A stretch of DNA of 64,000 bases from JALZAQ01 sp038253885 (GTDB lineage Bacteria; Gemmatimonadota; Gemmatimonadetes; Gemmatimonadales; Gemmatimonadaceae). The stretch lies in the NCBI GenBank assembly GCA_038253885.1, contig JBBSGP010000006.1, positions 36,261 through 100,260 on the forward strand. The letters run 5' to 3'. The notes beneath the pieces were generated by a model. That model saw only the letters and a list, made by a program, of their open reading frames with translations. It did not search any database and was not told the origin of the DNA. Within the stretch, counting starts at the first letter, position 1. Each line of letters begins with the position of its first letter. The translations under genes were made by a program, and so were the position numbers. Shown here piece by piece: positions 34,752 to 44,051 of the stretch.

Positions 34752-35189
34752 ATGTCCGAGATCCTGCATCAGCTCCTGATCCACGCACCGACGGCCGCCG
34801 TCTACGAGGCGATCGCGACGCGTGACGGGCTGTCGCGCTGGTGGACGCAGGACGTCCGCGGCGAGCCCGCAGTGGGGCAGGTGTTGAGCTTCGGCTTCAA
34901 CCAGCGCGCGACCGATTTTCGCATGGAGGTGCTGCTGCTCGAGCCTGGCCGCCGGGTCCGGTGGCGCTGCCTCGACGGGCATCCCGAATGGGCGGGAACG
35001 GAGATCGAGTTTGCCCTCACCGCGGCGGATCCGAATTCGCTCCTTCGCTTCCATCACCAGCGGTGGCTCTGGCGCGACGGCCTGCTCGCTCAGTGCAGCT
35101 TCGACTGGGCGCGCTACCTGATGAGCCTGCGGGCTCTGGTGGAGACCGGTACAGGGTCGCCGCACACGGGTGTCGGGAGCATGTCGTAA
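34752..35189 (+). CDS. SRPBCC/AHSA1-like domain protein
   Basis: 145 residues from ATG 34752, preceded by GAGG. The START/Bet v1-like fold is recognised from IHAPTAAVYEAIATRDGLSR followed by WWTQD, the FRMEVLLLEPGRRVRW strand pair, and the C-terminal helix FDWARYLMSLRALVETG. AHSA1-like proteins bind small hydrophobic ligands, and some are linked to Hsp90 or to arsenic/biocide regulators. No such partner is adjacent. It is cytoplasmic. Confidence 0.87.
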   Translation: MSEILHQLLIHAPTAAVYEAIATRDGLSRWWTQDVRGEPAVGQVLSFGFNQRATDFRMEVLLLEPGRRVRWRCLDGHPEWAGTEIEFALTAADPNSLLRFHHQRWLWRDGLLAQCSFDWARYLMSLRALVETGTGSPHTGVGSMS

Positions 35190-35252
35190 CGAGCGAACGG
35201 CGCGGCTCGTCCCTGCACAGCTGATCGATTCACCATCCGTCTGCGAGGCTCG

Positions 35253-35594
35253 GTGTCCGGCATCGTCGGGGATGTCCGCTATGCACTCCGGTCGTTGGCC
35301 AAGAGCCGCGGCTATACCGCCGTCGCCATCCTGTCGCTCGGGCTGGCGCTCGGCATCACGACCACAATGCTCGCGCTCGTGGATGCGACGATCAACCCCT
35401 ACATGCCTTTTCGCGAGCCGGAGCGCCTCTACAGCAACGCGGCATTCGGCGGCGACTGGAAGCACCTGAGCTTCGACCCGCTCGTGCTCATCGCCGCAGA
35501 GGTGGTGCTCCTCTCAGTCGGACTAGCCGCCTGTTGGATTCCGGCGCGCCAAGCCACGCGCTCCGATCCCGTGGTGGTGTTGCGCGCGAACTGA
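35253..35594 (+). pseudogene. MacB-type permease remnant with large internal deletion
   Basis: A 113-residue open frame that joins two separate pieces of a MacB/FtsX-type orphan permease of normally about 800 residues. The first 55 residues are the typical N-terminus (DVRYALRSLAKSRGYTAVAI, then LALGITTTMLALVDATI). Immediately after RLYSNAAFGGDWKHLSF, the sequence becomes the typical C-terminus (the last membrane helix, then ARQATRSDPVVVLRAN). The domains and helices between are missing. The frame is intact, so a two-helix peptide could still be made, but transporter function is not expected. Confidence 0.82.
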
Positions 35595-35693
35595 GTCGGG
35601 GTCGGGCCGGACGGGAGGAGCGTGTGCGGACGACCCCTCGTCCCGATCGAGGCATTCACGTAGCTTTTCGGAATGGGCCTGTCTGGAGCGATC

Positions 35694-36116
35694 ATGCGAC
35701 GTCGAGCACCCTCCATCGCCATCATCGCGGCGCTGTCTCTCGCGCTCGCGTGCTCGAAGCAGCAACCGGTGTCCTCCGAATCGCCACGCGCCATAGCGAG
35801 CGCCAATTCCGACTCTGCGGCTGTGGCGCGACTGTACGACGACGTCCGCACCCTCGCACGAAGCGATGACTGCTCCGCCACGGCTGACTGCCGAGTCGCG
35901 CCCGTCGGCGCCAAGGGCTGCGGTGGGCCGAAGTACTACATCGCCTATTGCGCCCGCACGACCGATTCGGCTGCCCTCTTTCGCAAGCTCGGCGAGCTCG
36001 AGGCAGCGGAGAAGGCGTACAACCGCGCGCACAACGTCATCTCCGATTGCTCGATGATGCTCCCGCCCCAACCGGGGATGACGGCGGGCCGGTGCACACT
36101 GGGAGCAGGACGCTAG
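35694..36116 (+). CDS. Hypothetical lipoprotein
   Basis: 140 residues from ATG 35694, chosen because GGAG lies five bases upstream; an in-frame ATG at 35673 would add seven residues. The N-terminus is a lipoprotein signal (APSIAIIAALSLALACSKQ). The mature protein is small and has six further cysteines, spread over SDDCSATADCRVAPVGAKGC, YIAYCART, VISDCSMMLP and GRCTLG, which suggests a disulfide-stabilised fold outside the cytoplasm. I do not recognise the family. The function is unknown. Confidence 0.8.
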   Translation: MRRRAPSIAIIAALSLALACSKQQPVSSESPRAIASANSDSAAVARLYDDVRTLARSDDCSATADCRVAPVGAKGCGGPKYYIAYCARTTDSAALFRKLGELEAAEKAYNRAHNVISDCSMMLPPQPGMTAGRCTLGAGR

Positions 36117-37447
36117 GCGGTCCGATCCGCCCTCCCGCCCACGCCGCGCAACCCCGACATCGCCTGACTCGTCCTCTCAGCAGTAGCGTCCCCCCCTCCC
36201 GGGAGCCGCAGCTGCTAGTTCTTCTTCTCCCCCTCGCTCTTCTCGCCCGTGACAGCGTGCCCATCGTCCCGCCCGTGGACGTCGGCATGTCAGCGGAGCG
36301 GCTGGCCACCATCGACCGGGTGGTCGAGACCGGCATAGACAGTGGCGGCTTTCCCGGCGCCACCGTCGTTGTCGGCCATCGCGGCGCCATCGTCTGGCGA
36401 AAGGGGTACGGCACGCTGGATTGGAGCGATCAGGGTAGGCGCGCCGACGCGATCGGCACGATGTACGATCTCGCCTCCCTCACCAAGGTGGTCGCAACCA
36501 CCAGCGCCATCATGGTGCTTTACGATCGCGGGCGTCTCCACCTCGACGATCCGGTCTCGCGCTGGCTGCCCGCCTACTCCGGTGGGCTCAAGGGCCGAGT
36601 CACGATCCGGGACCTGCTGACGCACCGCTCCGGTCTCCCCGAAGGGCGCGATCTCTGGCACGGTGCGCGCACCCTGTCCGGCGCTCGGCGGCTGGTTCTG
36701 GCCACACCTCTCGAGCGCGCACCGGGCAGTCGTGAGGTCTACTCCGACCTGGGCGCGGACGTTCTGGCGATGGTGGCCGAGGCTGCGGCACGGGAGCGAC
36801 TGGATAGCTTCCTCTCCCGTAGCGTCTGGAAGCCACTCGGGATGCGGCACACCTGGTTTCGTCCGCCGCGATCGCTTCGCGATCACATCGCGCCCACGGA
36901 GAACTCACCCCCGCGCGGCTATCCTCTTCGCGGTGAGGTGCACGACGAGAACGCGTGGGCGTTGGGAGGCGTGGCCGGTCACGCCGGGCTTTTCTCCTCG
37001 GCGGCGGATCTCGGCGTGTTCGCCCAGATGCTGCTCAATGGCGGAGAATACAACGGCGCGCGCATCGCCCGCGCATCGACCGTCGCTCTGTTCACGCGGC
37101 GAACCGCCGGCTGGCGCGCTCTCGGCTGGGAAACTTGCCCCGGCGGAGGAAGTTGCGGCCAGCACATGAGTGAGCGCGCGTTCGGTCACACTGGCTACAC
37201 CGGAACTTCGCTCTGGATCGACCCGGACCGGAACAGTTTCGTCGTCCTGCTCACCAACTGGGTGCACGGCCGCCCGCACCGCGGCGTCGGCTCCAACGCG
37301 GTCCTCTCGGATGTCCGGAGCGACGTGGCGGATGCCGCGGCGCTGGCGGTGATGGACGAGGCCGCCGGCGCCCTCCCCATGCCGACGAGCTTCCGCGCCG
37401 ATCGTGCCATCGGATGGGGACGCGAGTCGCTGATCTCGCGACGGTAG
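36092..37447 (+). CDS. Class C beta-lactamase-like serine hydrolase, start uncertain
   Basis: The conserved domain begins near ATG 36287. An upstream hydrophobic stretch (LLVLLLPLALLA) after an Arg-rich segment looks like an export signal and favours a start before it. GTG 36092 is the only usable start codon I see there, giving 451 residues; GTG 36257 is an alternative without a signal. Catalytic motifs are SLTK in LASLTKVVATTS, YSD in EVYSDLGAD for the second motif, and HTGYTG for the third. The family covers esterases, D-aminopeptidases and beta-lactamases. It is related to, but not a close duplicate of, the protein at 1784-3187. Confidence 0.85.
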   Translation: MHTGSRTLGGPIRPPAHAAQPRHRLTRPLSSSVPPSREPQLLVLLLPLALLARDSVPIVPPVDVGMSAERLATIDRVVETGIDSGGFPGATVVVGHRGAIVWRKGYGTLDWSDQGRRADAIGTMYDLASLTKVVATTSAIMVLYDRGRLHLDDPVSRWLPAYSGGLKGRVTIRDLLTHRSGLPEGRDLWHGARTLSGARRLVLATPLERAPGSREVYSDLGADVLAMVAEAAARERLDSFLSRSVWKPLGMRHTWFRPPRSLRDHIAPTENSPPRGYPLRGEVHDENAWALGGVAGHAGLFSSAADLGVFAQMLLNGGEYNGARIARASTVALFTRRTAGWRALGWETCPGGGSCGQHMSERAFGHTGYTGTSLWIDPDRNSFVVLLTNWVHGRPHRGVGSNAVLSDVRSDVADAAALAVMDEAAGALPMPTSFRADRAIGWGRESLISRR

Positions 37448-37474
37448 AATGACTGCGCGTGGACCGGGCCTCTG

Positions 37475-39592
37475 TCAGAAGGCCGCGATCTCCGCGTACG
37501 CGCGCTTGAAGTCCTCCACCTGCGGCAGGATCGCGTCCTCCAGCTGCGGCGCGTAGCCCACGAAAGTATCCGTCGAGGCGACGCGCTTGACCGGCGCGTC
37601 CAGCCAGGCGAAACACTCGTCGGCGATCGCGGCCGCGATCTCGGCGCCGTAGCCCCACGACATCGAGTCCTCGTACGCCACGATCACGCGCGATGTCTTT
37701 TTCACCGACGTGAACACCATCTCGCGATCCCACGGCGAGAGCGAGCGCAGATCGATCACTTCGACGTCCAGATTCGCCTCCTCCGCCATCGCGTCCGCGG
37801 CGATCAGCGCGCGCTGCACGGTCGCACCGTACGTCACGACCGTGATGTCCTTCCCCTCACGCACCACCTTGGCCTTGCCGAAGGGGATCATGAAGTTGGG
37901 GCCGGGATACTTCCCCTTGTTGTAGGTCTGCCGGTACAGGTGCTTGTGCTCGAGGAAGATCACGGGATCGTCGCAGCGGATCGCGGTGCGGAGGAGGCCG
38001 TTCGCGTCGAGGGCGGTAGACGGACAGATCACCCGCAAGCCCGGACAGTGCGTGAACAGCGACGCGCCCGTCTGCGAGTGGTAGATCGCGCCGCGGATGT
38101 AGCCGCCATACGTCACCCGCACCACCATCGGTGACGCGAACGTGTTGTTCGACCGCCAGCGCATCGTCGCCAGCTCGTCGCGTAGCTGCATGTACGCGGG
38201 CCAGATGTAGTCGAAGAACTGGACCTCGACCACCGGCTTGAATCCTCGGGTCGCGAGACCGATACCGCGGCCGACGATGTTGGCCTCGGCGAGCGGCGAG
38301 TTGAAGACGCGCACGCCGCCGAATTCCTTCTGGAGTCCCCACGTCACCTTGAACACGCCGCCCTTTCCCTTGACCTTGCCCAGATGCTGCTCGCGTGAGA
38401 CGTCCGCCACGTCCTCGCCGAAGACGAGGATCCGGGGGTCGCGCCGCATCTCGTCCTTCATGCAGACGTTGAGCAGATCGACCATCGTCGTGGGCTCGCC
38501 GCTGAACTGCGGGTCATCTTCCGTATCGAACTGCTCGCTCGCCGGATCCACGTCGGGCGAATAGACGGCGTAATACACGGTGTCGGCCGCCGGTTGGGGC
38601 TGGGCGAGCGCATCGTCGGTGGCCGCGAGAATCTCCGCATCCGCCTCGTCGCGGATCTGCTGGAGCTCTTCCTCGGTCGCGTGTCCCTCGGCCACCAGCC
38701 ACCGAGGAAACACCGTGAACGGATCGCGCGCCGCATCGGCCTCACGCTCCTCCGGCGGCCGGTACATGACCTCGTCGTCCGAGAGCGAGTGCGAGTATGG
38801 GCGAATGACCTTCGCGTGCACGAGCGCCGGCCCCCCCCCCTTCCGCTTGCGGGCGTAGTCGGCCGCCTTCGTCATCGCCTGGTACGATGCGACGAAGTCG
38901 CAGCCGTCCACCTCCTGCACGAACAGGCCCGGGAACGATGACACGAGCTTCGAGATCGAGCCGCCGGCGGTGTTGACTTCCACCGGGACGGAGATCGCGT
39001 AGCCGTTGTCCTCCACGACGTAGATCACCGGGAGCTTCAGATTGCACGCCGTGTTGAGCGACTCCCAGAACTCACCCTCGCTGGTCGTGCCGTCGCCGGT
39101 GGAGACGTAGACGACCTCATCCGACTCGAACCCCTCGGTGATGCCGAGCAGCTTCGCCCGGAAGCTCGCTTCGGCCGCGCCGACCGCCTGCAGGAACTGC
39201 GTACCGGTCGGCGACGACGAGGAGACGATGTTGTAGTCACTGTGGCCCCAATGGCTCGGCATCTGGCGGCCCCCTGAGCTGGGGTCCTTGGCTGCTCCGA
39301 CAGCTTCGTACAGCATCTCGGCCGGCGTCACTCCGAGCTGCAGGCAGAGCGCCCGGTCCCGGTAGTAGGGATAGAACCAGTCGTGCCCACTGCGCAGCAC
39401 CATCCCGGCAGCCGTCAGAATCGCCTCGTGGCCCGCCCCCGAGATCTGGAAGAAGATCTTGTTCTGCCGCTTGAGCTGGATCTCCTTGTCGTCCAGCCGC
39501 CGGGAGAGATAGATCGTCCGAAAGGCGCTGAGAAGCTGCTCCCTGCCCAGATCGGACACGCTCTTCCGCTCGGCGCGCGTCTGTGTGGCCAT
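37475..39592 (-). CDS. 2-oxoacid dehydrogenase E1, fused alpha and beta subunits
   Basis: A 705-residue fusion. The alpha part (about 1-330) has YPYYRDRALCLQLG, MPSHWGH, and the thiamine diphosphate motif GDGTTSEGEF with a following EDNGYAIS about 28 residues later (GDG 166-168, DN 195-196). The beta part (about 365-705) has FGEDVADVSREQHLG, NSPLAEANIVGRGIGLA, and the C-terminal transketolase-type domain with YGATVQRALIAADAM. It decarboxylates a 2-oxo acid and passes the acyl group to an E2 partner. The branched-chain or acetoin type seems likelier than pyruvate E1, but E2 and E3 are not in the window. A run of ten G on the coding strand sits at Gly252-254. Confidence 0.93.
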   Translation of the reverse strand: MATQTRAERKSVSDLGREQLLSAFRTIYLSRRLDDKEIQLKRQNKIFFQISGAGHEAILTAAGMVLRSGHDWFYPYYRDRALCLQLGVTPAEMLYEAVGAAKDPSSGGRQMPSHWGHSDYNIVSSSSPTGTQFLQAVGAAEASFRAKLLGITEGFESDEVVYVSTGDGTTSEGEFWESLNTACNLKLPVIYVVEDNGYAISVPVEVNTAGGSISKLVSSFPGLFVQEVDGCDFVASYQAMTKAADYARKRKGGGPALVHAKVIRPYSHSLSDDEVMYRPPEEREADAARDPFTVFPRWLVAEGHATEEELQQIRDEADAEILAATDDALAQPQPAADTVYYAVYSPDVDPASEQFDTEDDPQFSGEPTTMVDLLNVCMKDEMRRDPRILVFGEDVADVSREQHLGKVKGKGGVFKVTWGLQKEFGGVRVFNSPLAEANIVGRGIGLATRGFKPVVEVQFFDYIWPAYMQLRDELATMRWRSNNTFASPMVVRVTYGGYIRGAIYHSQTGASLFTHCPGLRVICPSTALDANGLLRTAIRCDDPVIFLEHKHLYRQTYNKGKYPGPNFMIPFGKAKVVREGKDITVVTYGATVQRALIAADAMAEEANLDVEVIDLRSLSPWDREMVFTSVKKTSRVIVAYEDSMSWGYGAEIAAAIADECFAWLDAPVKRVASTDTFVGYAPQLEDAILPQVEDFKRAYAEIAAF
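38831..38840 (-). repeat. Ten-base C/G homopolymer inside the E1 coding region
   Basis: Ten consecutive C on the plus strand, read as G on the coding strand, encode a triple glycine near residue 252. Homopolymers this long slip readily during replication and in sequencing. The frame is intact in this sequence. Confidence 0.9.
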
Positions 39593-39622
39593 GAGTCTCC
39601 AGGTCGATGCTGCGTCGGACGC

Positions 39623-39631
39623 AAAATAGCA
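39623..39631 (-). promoter_or_regulatory. Possible extended -10 promoter for the E1 gene
   Basis: On the minus strand the sequence reads TGCTATTTT, an extended -10 match, 31 bases before the E1 ATG. No convincing -35 element is 17 bases upstream. The call rests on the -10 match and AT-rich contrast alone. Confidence 0.25.
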
Positions 39632-39698
39632 CTCGGGGTCGGGGGCGGTCTACCCGAGGATCCCCGAAACGGACGGCGGGGCCACTCGTCCTTGACGC

Positions 39699-42600
39699 AT
39701 GTCGATCTCGCTCCCTTCGAACAGCCGTCGCGCGGCCGCCCTCCGCGCCGTCCTCGTCGCCGCGACGCTGCTCGCCGGCATCACCTGCAGGGACTCGACG
39801 GGGCCGAGCTCACCGGCCACCGCGTCGCTGCAGATCGTGCCGGACAGCTCCCTGCTCGCCGTCGGCGATTCGGTGCGGCTCACCGCGGTGGTACGGGACG
39901 CGAGTGGCGCGACCATCAGCGGCCGCACCATCCTCTGGTCGAGCAGGGACGTCGGCATCGCTCCCGTCACGACCGTGGGGATGGTGCACGGGATGCGCGC
40001 GGGAAGAACTGCCGTCATCGCCACCGCCGACGGGCACGCTGACACCGTCGCCGTCGTCGTCAAGGCTCCGATCAGTCGCACCACCGTCACTCCCGGGACC
40101 GACACGCTCACGGCTCTCGGGTCGACCTCACAGCTGGTAGCGGCTTCCTTCGCCGGTGGCGATCCGCTGCCGGGCAGCTACGTCTGGAGCAGCAGCGACG
40201 CGAGCATCGCCGCCGTCTCGGCGACTGGACTCGTGACGGCGCGGGCCAACGGGGTCGTTCGCATCGTCGTTCGCGAGTTGGGTGGGACCACCGACTCGGC
40301 GAGCATCGTCGTGGTACAGAAAGTGGTGCGTGTCGTCGTCACTCCTGGCGCGGCCACCGCACCGGTGGGACGAACGCTGCAGTACGGCGCAGCGGGATAT
40401 GACGCCAACGGCAACATCGTACCGAACATCTCGTTTCTCTGGGCCTCCCGCACACCGGCGCTGGCGACGGTGAGCGCGAGCGGGCTGGCGAGCGCGGTGG
40501 CCCAGGGTCGCGACACGCTGGAAGCAATCGGGGCGGGCGTCTCGGGGCAGGCCGAGCTGGTGGTCGGTCCCCAACCCGCGCTCCGTTTCTCCTTCACGAC
40601 CACGGAGGTCGGTGCTGGAGAGGACGCCGCTGTGCCGGGCGGCTTCACGCCCGCCCTCACGTTGGACGCACCGGCGGACCTCGCCGCGTCAGTCACCATC
40701 TCGAGCAGCGACGCGACAATCGCCCGGCCGAGCCCGAGCGCATCGCTCTCGGTGGGACAGAGCGCGGCACCGATCACGATCCAGGGATTGCGAACCGGCA
40801 CGGTGACGCTCACGGCCACCGCTCCCGGATACCAGAGCGCCACCGCGATCGTCCGGGTATCCACACCTCGCCTGCTGGCGCTCCCGGCGACGAATGGAGT
40901 GGAGACGCTCTCCGGGGTGCAGAGCCGGGCTTTCTCGGTGGCCGTCGGCGACTCGTCGGGCACTCGTCATACCCCGCTGTCGCCGGTGACGGTCACGCTC
41001 TCGGTCAGCGATCCGACCGTTCTCTCGACCGACGCGGCCAGCGTCACGATCGGGACCGGCGCCGCGTCGAGCTCGGCGGTCAACGCGAACGCGATCGGCG
41101 GCGGCTCGGCGAAGGTGCTTCTCACCGCAACAGGACTGTCGCCAGACTCCCTCCGGTTCACTGTCGTCGCGACGGCCATGGCCTTGAGCCCGCGTCGCGC
41201 GGTCATCGGGCTGAGGCAGTCGAGCGGTGGCGTAGGCGCGATCACTCTTGCCGCGTCCCGCCCGACCGCCACGACGGTCACGCTCTCGCACAACCATCCC
41301 GAGCGCGTCACAATCCCGTCCTCGGTGACCGTACCAGCCGGTGCGACCACGGCGAGCTTCGGCTGGAGTGGTCTCGCTCTCGGCGGCGACACGATCGTGG
41401 CCAGAGCGTCGAGCTTCAACCCTGACACAATGGTCGTCATCGTCAGCTCGCCGGCGCTGGTGGCGGACAATCCCCCGACGAACGTCTACTTCGCTGCGCC
41501 GGCGACGACACTCTACGCTCGAGCGGCAGACTCGCTGCTGGCGGCGCACTTTCCGCTGGACACCGTCGCGGTGCTCGTTACATCGAGCGATCCGACGGTG
41601 GTCAGCCCGGATTCGGCCAAGATCCACATCGTCAGAGGTGCTGCCGCTTCGACGCCGCTCCGGTTGAGCTACGTCGGCATCGGCTCGGCGACCATCACCT
41701 TCACCGATTCGGCCGGCGCCTACGCGCCCTTCACCACCTCGCCGGTCGTCGTGTCGCCGGCCCCCTTGAGCTTCGTCTCGAGTCGCGCGTCGGCCACGTC
41801 GCCACTGACGCTCGGCATGAGGCAGACGCTGGGCGCCGACAGGATCCGCGTCCAGCTCGCCTCGGCGACGAGCGCTCCCCTCGTCGTCACGCTGTCGACC
41901 GCCGACCCGACGGTAGCTCAGCTCCCGGCAACGGTGACCATCCCAGCCGGCGCCACGAGCGCGCTCGTGGATGTGACCGGACAGGATCGCATCGCCACCG
42001 CCCTGCTTTCACTCAGCGCGATCGGGTACACGTCGGACACGCTCACGATCGGCGTCGGGCGGCCGCGCTTCTTCGTCGCCACGTCGACGGGCGGGTTCAC
42101 CACGTCGCCTCCCGCCCCGATCAGCGTCACCGTCACCGACCAGACAGGCCGAGTGCGTGTGGCCGCCGAGGATGTTCCGGTCACGCTCGCCACCGGCAAC
42201 CCGCTAGTTGCCACCCCGGATTCGTCCGTCATCACGGTGAAGGCGGGAACAAGCATCCACACCAGGGCACTGCTGCGATTCACCGGTGTCGGCACGACCA
42301 CGCTCGTCGCATCGGATTCGCGTGCGGTCGCGTGGAGATACGATCCGGGCACCTCGGCTCCAATCGCGGTCGCCCTGCCGCCGCTGGCGTTCAGCTTCAC
42401 CGCGCATACCATGGGCGTCGGTCAGAGTTACGGGGCATCGGTGGGCATTCCGGCCGGCACCGTGAATCCGGGTATCACGGTCACGCTCACGCACCGCAAT
42501 AGCGCCGCGTCGTCGACTCCGGCGACGCTCCCGATTCCGGCGGGGCAGGGATCGGCGTCATTCACGGTGACCGCCACCGCGGTGGGCATCGACACGATCA

Positions 42601-42962
42601 TCGCCAGCGCACCCGGATATCTGCCGGACACTGCGGTGATCGACGTGCAGCCCGATCGCGTCCTCCTGGTCGGCCTGCCGGGCTCGCTCGCGGTCGATTC
42701 GACGGTCACGGTGCACCTCGAGAACGTGGACCCGAATGGCGTGAGCCGACCCGTGCCGAGCGCGACCACATTCTATGTGTTCACGACATCTCAGCTCGCG
42801 GTGAACGGCGTGGCCGGAACATCCACTCCGGTCACCATTCCCGCCGGGAGCAATCTCTCCCCCGTCTTCCGGGTCACCGGCAAGGTGGCGGGCTCGGGGA
42901 TCCTGCGCGTGACGAACCCGAGCTACGCGCAGCTGCAGAGAGCGGTGACGGTCGGCCCCTGA
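39699..42962 (+). CDS. Large Ig-like repeat lipoprotein
   Basis: 1087 residues. A signal region ends in LLAGITCRDSTGPSSP, a likely though not ideal lipobox with the cysteine at residue 30, as is common for proteins with the CxDSTGPS start. Three BIG2-type units follow (to about residue 290), each with the WSSxDxxIAxVS pattern. The rest is a chain of about eight further beta-sandwich units. Each has a VTLSxxxPTVxxxPxxVTIPAGAT-like core (for example VTVPAGATTASFGW and VTIPAGATSALVDV), resembling other surface Ig-like repeats. It is probably a long rod on the cell surface. No enzyme domain is seen. Confidence 0.88.
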   Translation: MSISLPSNSRRAAALRAVLVAATLLAGITCRDSTGPSSPATASLQIVPDSSLLAVGDSVRLTAVVRDASGATISGRTILWSSRDVGIAPVTTVGMVHGMRAGRTAVIATADGHADTVAVVVKAPISRTTVTPGTDTLTALGSTSQLVAASFAGGDPLPGSYVWSSSDASIAAVSATGLVTARANGVVRIVVRELGGTTDSASIVVVQKVVRVVVTPGAATAPVGRTLQYGAAGYDANGNIVPNISFLWASRTPALATVSASGLASAVAQGRDTLEAIGAGVSGQAELVVGPQPALRFSFTTTEVGAGEDAAVPGGFTPALTLDAPADLAASVTISSSDATIARPSPSASLSVGQSAAPITIQGLRTGTVTLTATAPGYQSATAIVRVSTPRLLALPATNGVETLSGVQSRAFSVAVGDSSGTRHTPLSPVTVTLSVSDPTVLSTDAASVTIGTGAASSSAVNANAIGGGSAKVLLTATGLSPDSLRFTVVATAMALSPRRAVIGLRQSSGGVGAITLAASRPTATTVTLSHNHPERVTIPSSVTVPAGATTASFGWSGLALGGDTIVARASSFNPDTMVVIVSSPALVADNPPTNVYFAAPATTLYARAADSLLAAHFPLDTVAVLVTSSDPTVVSPDSAKIHIVRGAAASTPLRLSYVGIGSATITFTDSAGAYAPFTTSPVVVSPAPLSFVSSRASATSPLTLGMRQTLGADRIRVQLASATSAPLVVTLSTADPTVAQLPATVTIPAGATSALVDVTGQDRIATALLSLSAIGYTSDTLTIGVGRPRFFVATSTGGFTTSPPAPISVTVTDQTGRVRVAAEDVPVTLATGNPLVATPDSSVITVKAGTSIHTRALLRFTGVGTTTLVASDSRAVAWRYDPGTSAPIAVALPPLAFSFTAHTMGVGQSYGASVGIPAGTVNPGITVTLTHRNSAASSTPATLPIPAGQGSASFTVTATAVGIDTIIASAPGYLPDTAVIDVQPDRVLLVGLPGSLAVDSTVTVHLENVDPNGVSRPVPSATTFYVFTTSQLAVNGVAGTSTPVTIPAGSNLSPVFRVTGKVAGSGILRVTNPSYAQLQRAVTVGP

Positions 42963-43347
42963 GCTGAACCTGTCCCGGGCGCCGGCCTCCGGACCGGCGC
43001 CGGCACCCCCACCACTGTATTGCTCCGGCCGGTTCTCCGGCCTACATTCGGTGCCCGTCATCGGATCCCGAATCAGCGGGCGACGGCAGCCGAGCGTGCC
43101 CTCATCTCACCGTCACGGGCCGCGGCCCCGCCGGATGTTCCGAATCTAACTCGATATCCACCAGCGTGTTGACGAGTTGAGAGCGGCGTGACGACGGGCG
43201 CTATCTTCTCTCCCGCAATGAACGACAGGTCGTCGCGCCGCAGCCGGCCGAGACCCTGATTCACATTCGATTTTCGGCGGGACAACAGGTCTCGCGTAGA
43301 ACCGGTTCCGGCGGATGCCGGAAGGCAGCACGCTCACAGGAGGAGTT
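42963..43347. other. Intergenic region, no gene recognised
   Basis: This 385-bp gap follows the Ig-like lipoprotein and precedes the OmpA-like gene. It starts with a GC-rich hairpin, listed separately. Weak promoter-like elements (TTGAGA near 43172 and TATCTT near 43197) have a spacing of about 19 bases, too long for confidence. A minus-strand frame across the gap has no ribosome site or motif. The last ten bases carry the strong ribosome site of the next gene. Confidence 0.5.
42979..43000 (+). terminator. GC-rich hairpin after the Ig-like lipoprotein gene
   Basis: A 7-bp perfect stem (GCGCCGG and its complement) encloses eight bases, 17 bases after the stop codon. No T run follows, so intrinsic termination is uncertain. 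Confidence 0.4.
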
Positions 43348-44016
43348 ATGCGGTCGCTCGTCGGTATCGTCGCCAGCCTCACCGTTCTCTGCGCTCTCGG
43401 CACGCCGCGCCAAGCGCACGGGCAGATGGACATCTGGAAGAAGATCAAGGCAGAGGCAGCCGCCAAGGCGGCCGCGAAGAAGGCGAAGATGGACAGCGCC
43501 GTGATGGGCGCCGCGGCCAAAGCGGTGGACTCATCGCTGGAGAAGACGGGACGCGGCACGGATGCCGTGATGAACAAGACCGCCAAGCTGGTAGACACCG
43601 CGATGAACAAGACCGAGCGCGGAATGACCAACGTCGTCTCGCGCAAGGACGAGACCGCCGAGAAGATCGCGGCCGATCTCGCCGCGGGCGGCGCGGTGAT
43701 CTGGGACATCACCTTCGCCGACAAGTCGGACGAGCTTACTCCGAGCGGAGGGAAGGCTCTGGGCAAGCTCGCGAAAGTGTTGCGGGATGGTGGAGGTCCC
43801 GGAGTCGCCTACATGCTGGTGGCGCACGTGGACCCGAGTGGTGACGCCGAGGCCGACCAGGCGCTGTCGGTGAAGCGGGCGCAGGCGCTCAAAGCGAAGC
43901 TCGCCTTGATGGGCGTCGCATCGCCGCTGTTCGCGTCGGGTCAGGGGTCCGCGCACCCACCGACGAACGCGAATGGACAGAAGGGCAATGCCCGGATCGA
44001 AGTCGCCAAGTCGTAG
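43348..44016 (+). CDS. Secreted OmpA-like protein with helical N-terminal half
   Basis: 222 residues from ATG 43348, behind an AGGAGGAG site ending close to the start; an earlier in-frame ATG at 43315 lacks one. A signal peptide (SLVGIVASLTVLCALGTP) is followed by an Ala/Lys-rich helical region with repeated motifs (DAVMNKTAKLVDTAMNKTERGM). The C-terminal 100 residues resemble an OmpA peptidoglycan-binding domain: VIWDITFADKSDELTPSGGK, LVAHVDPSGDAEADQALSVK, RAQALKAKLALMGV, and a final GNARIEVAKS. The exact peptidoglycan-binding Asp/Arg pair is only partly matched. It probably tethers the envelope to the cell wall. Confidence 0.83.
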   Translation: MRSLVGIVASLTVLCALGTPRQAHGQMDIWKKIKAEAAAKAAAKKAKMDSAVMGAAAKAVDSSLEKTGRGTDAVMNKTAKLVDTAMNKTERGMTNVVSRKDETAEKIAADLAAGGAVIWDITFADKSDELTPSGGKALGKLAKVLRDGGGPGVAYMLVAHVDPSGDAEADQALSVKRAQALKAKLALMGVASPLFASGQGSAHPPTNANGQKGNARIEVAKS

Positions 44017-44051
44017 AACGGCCACCACCATCTAGCCAGAGGCACAAGTCC

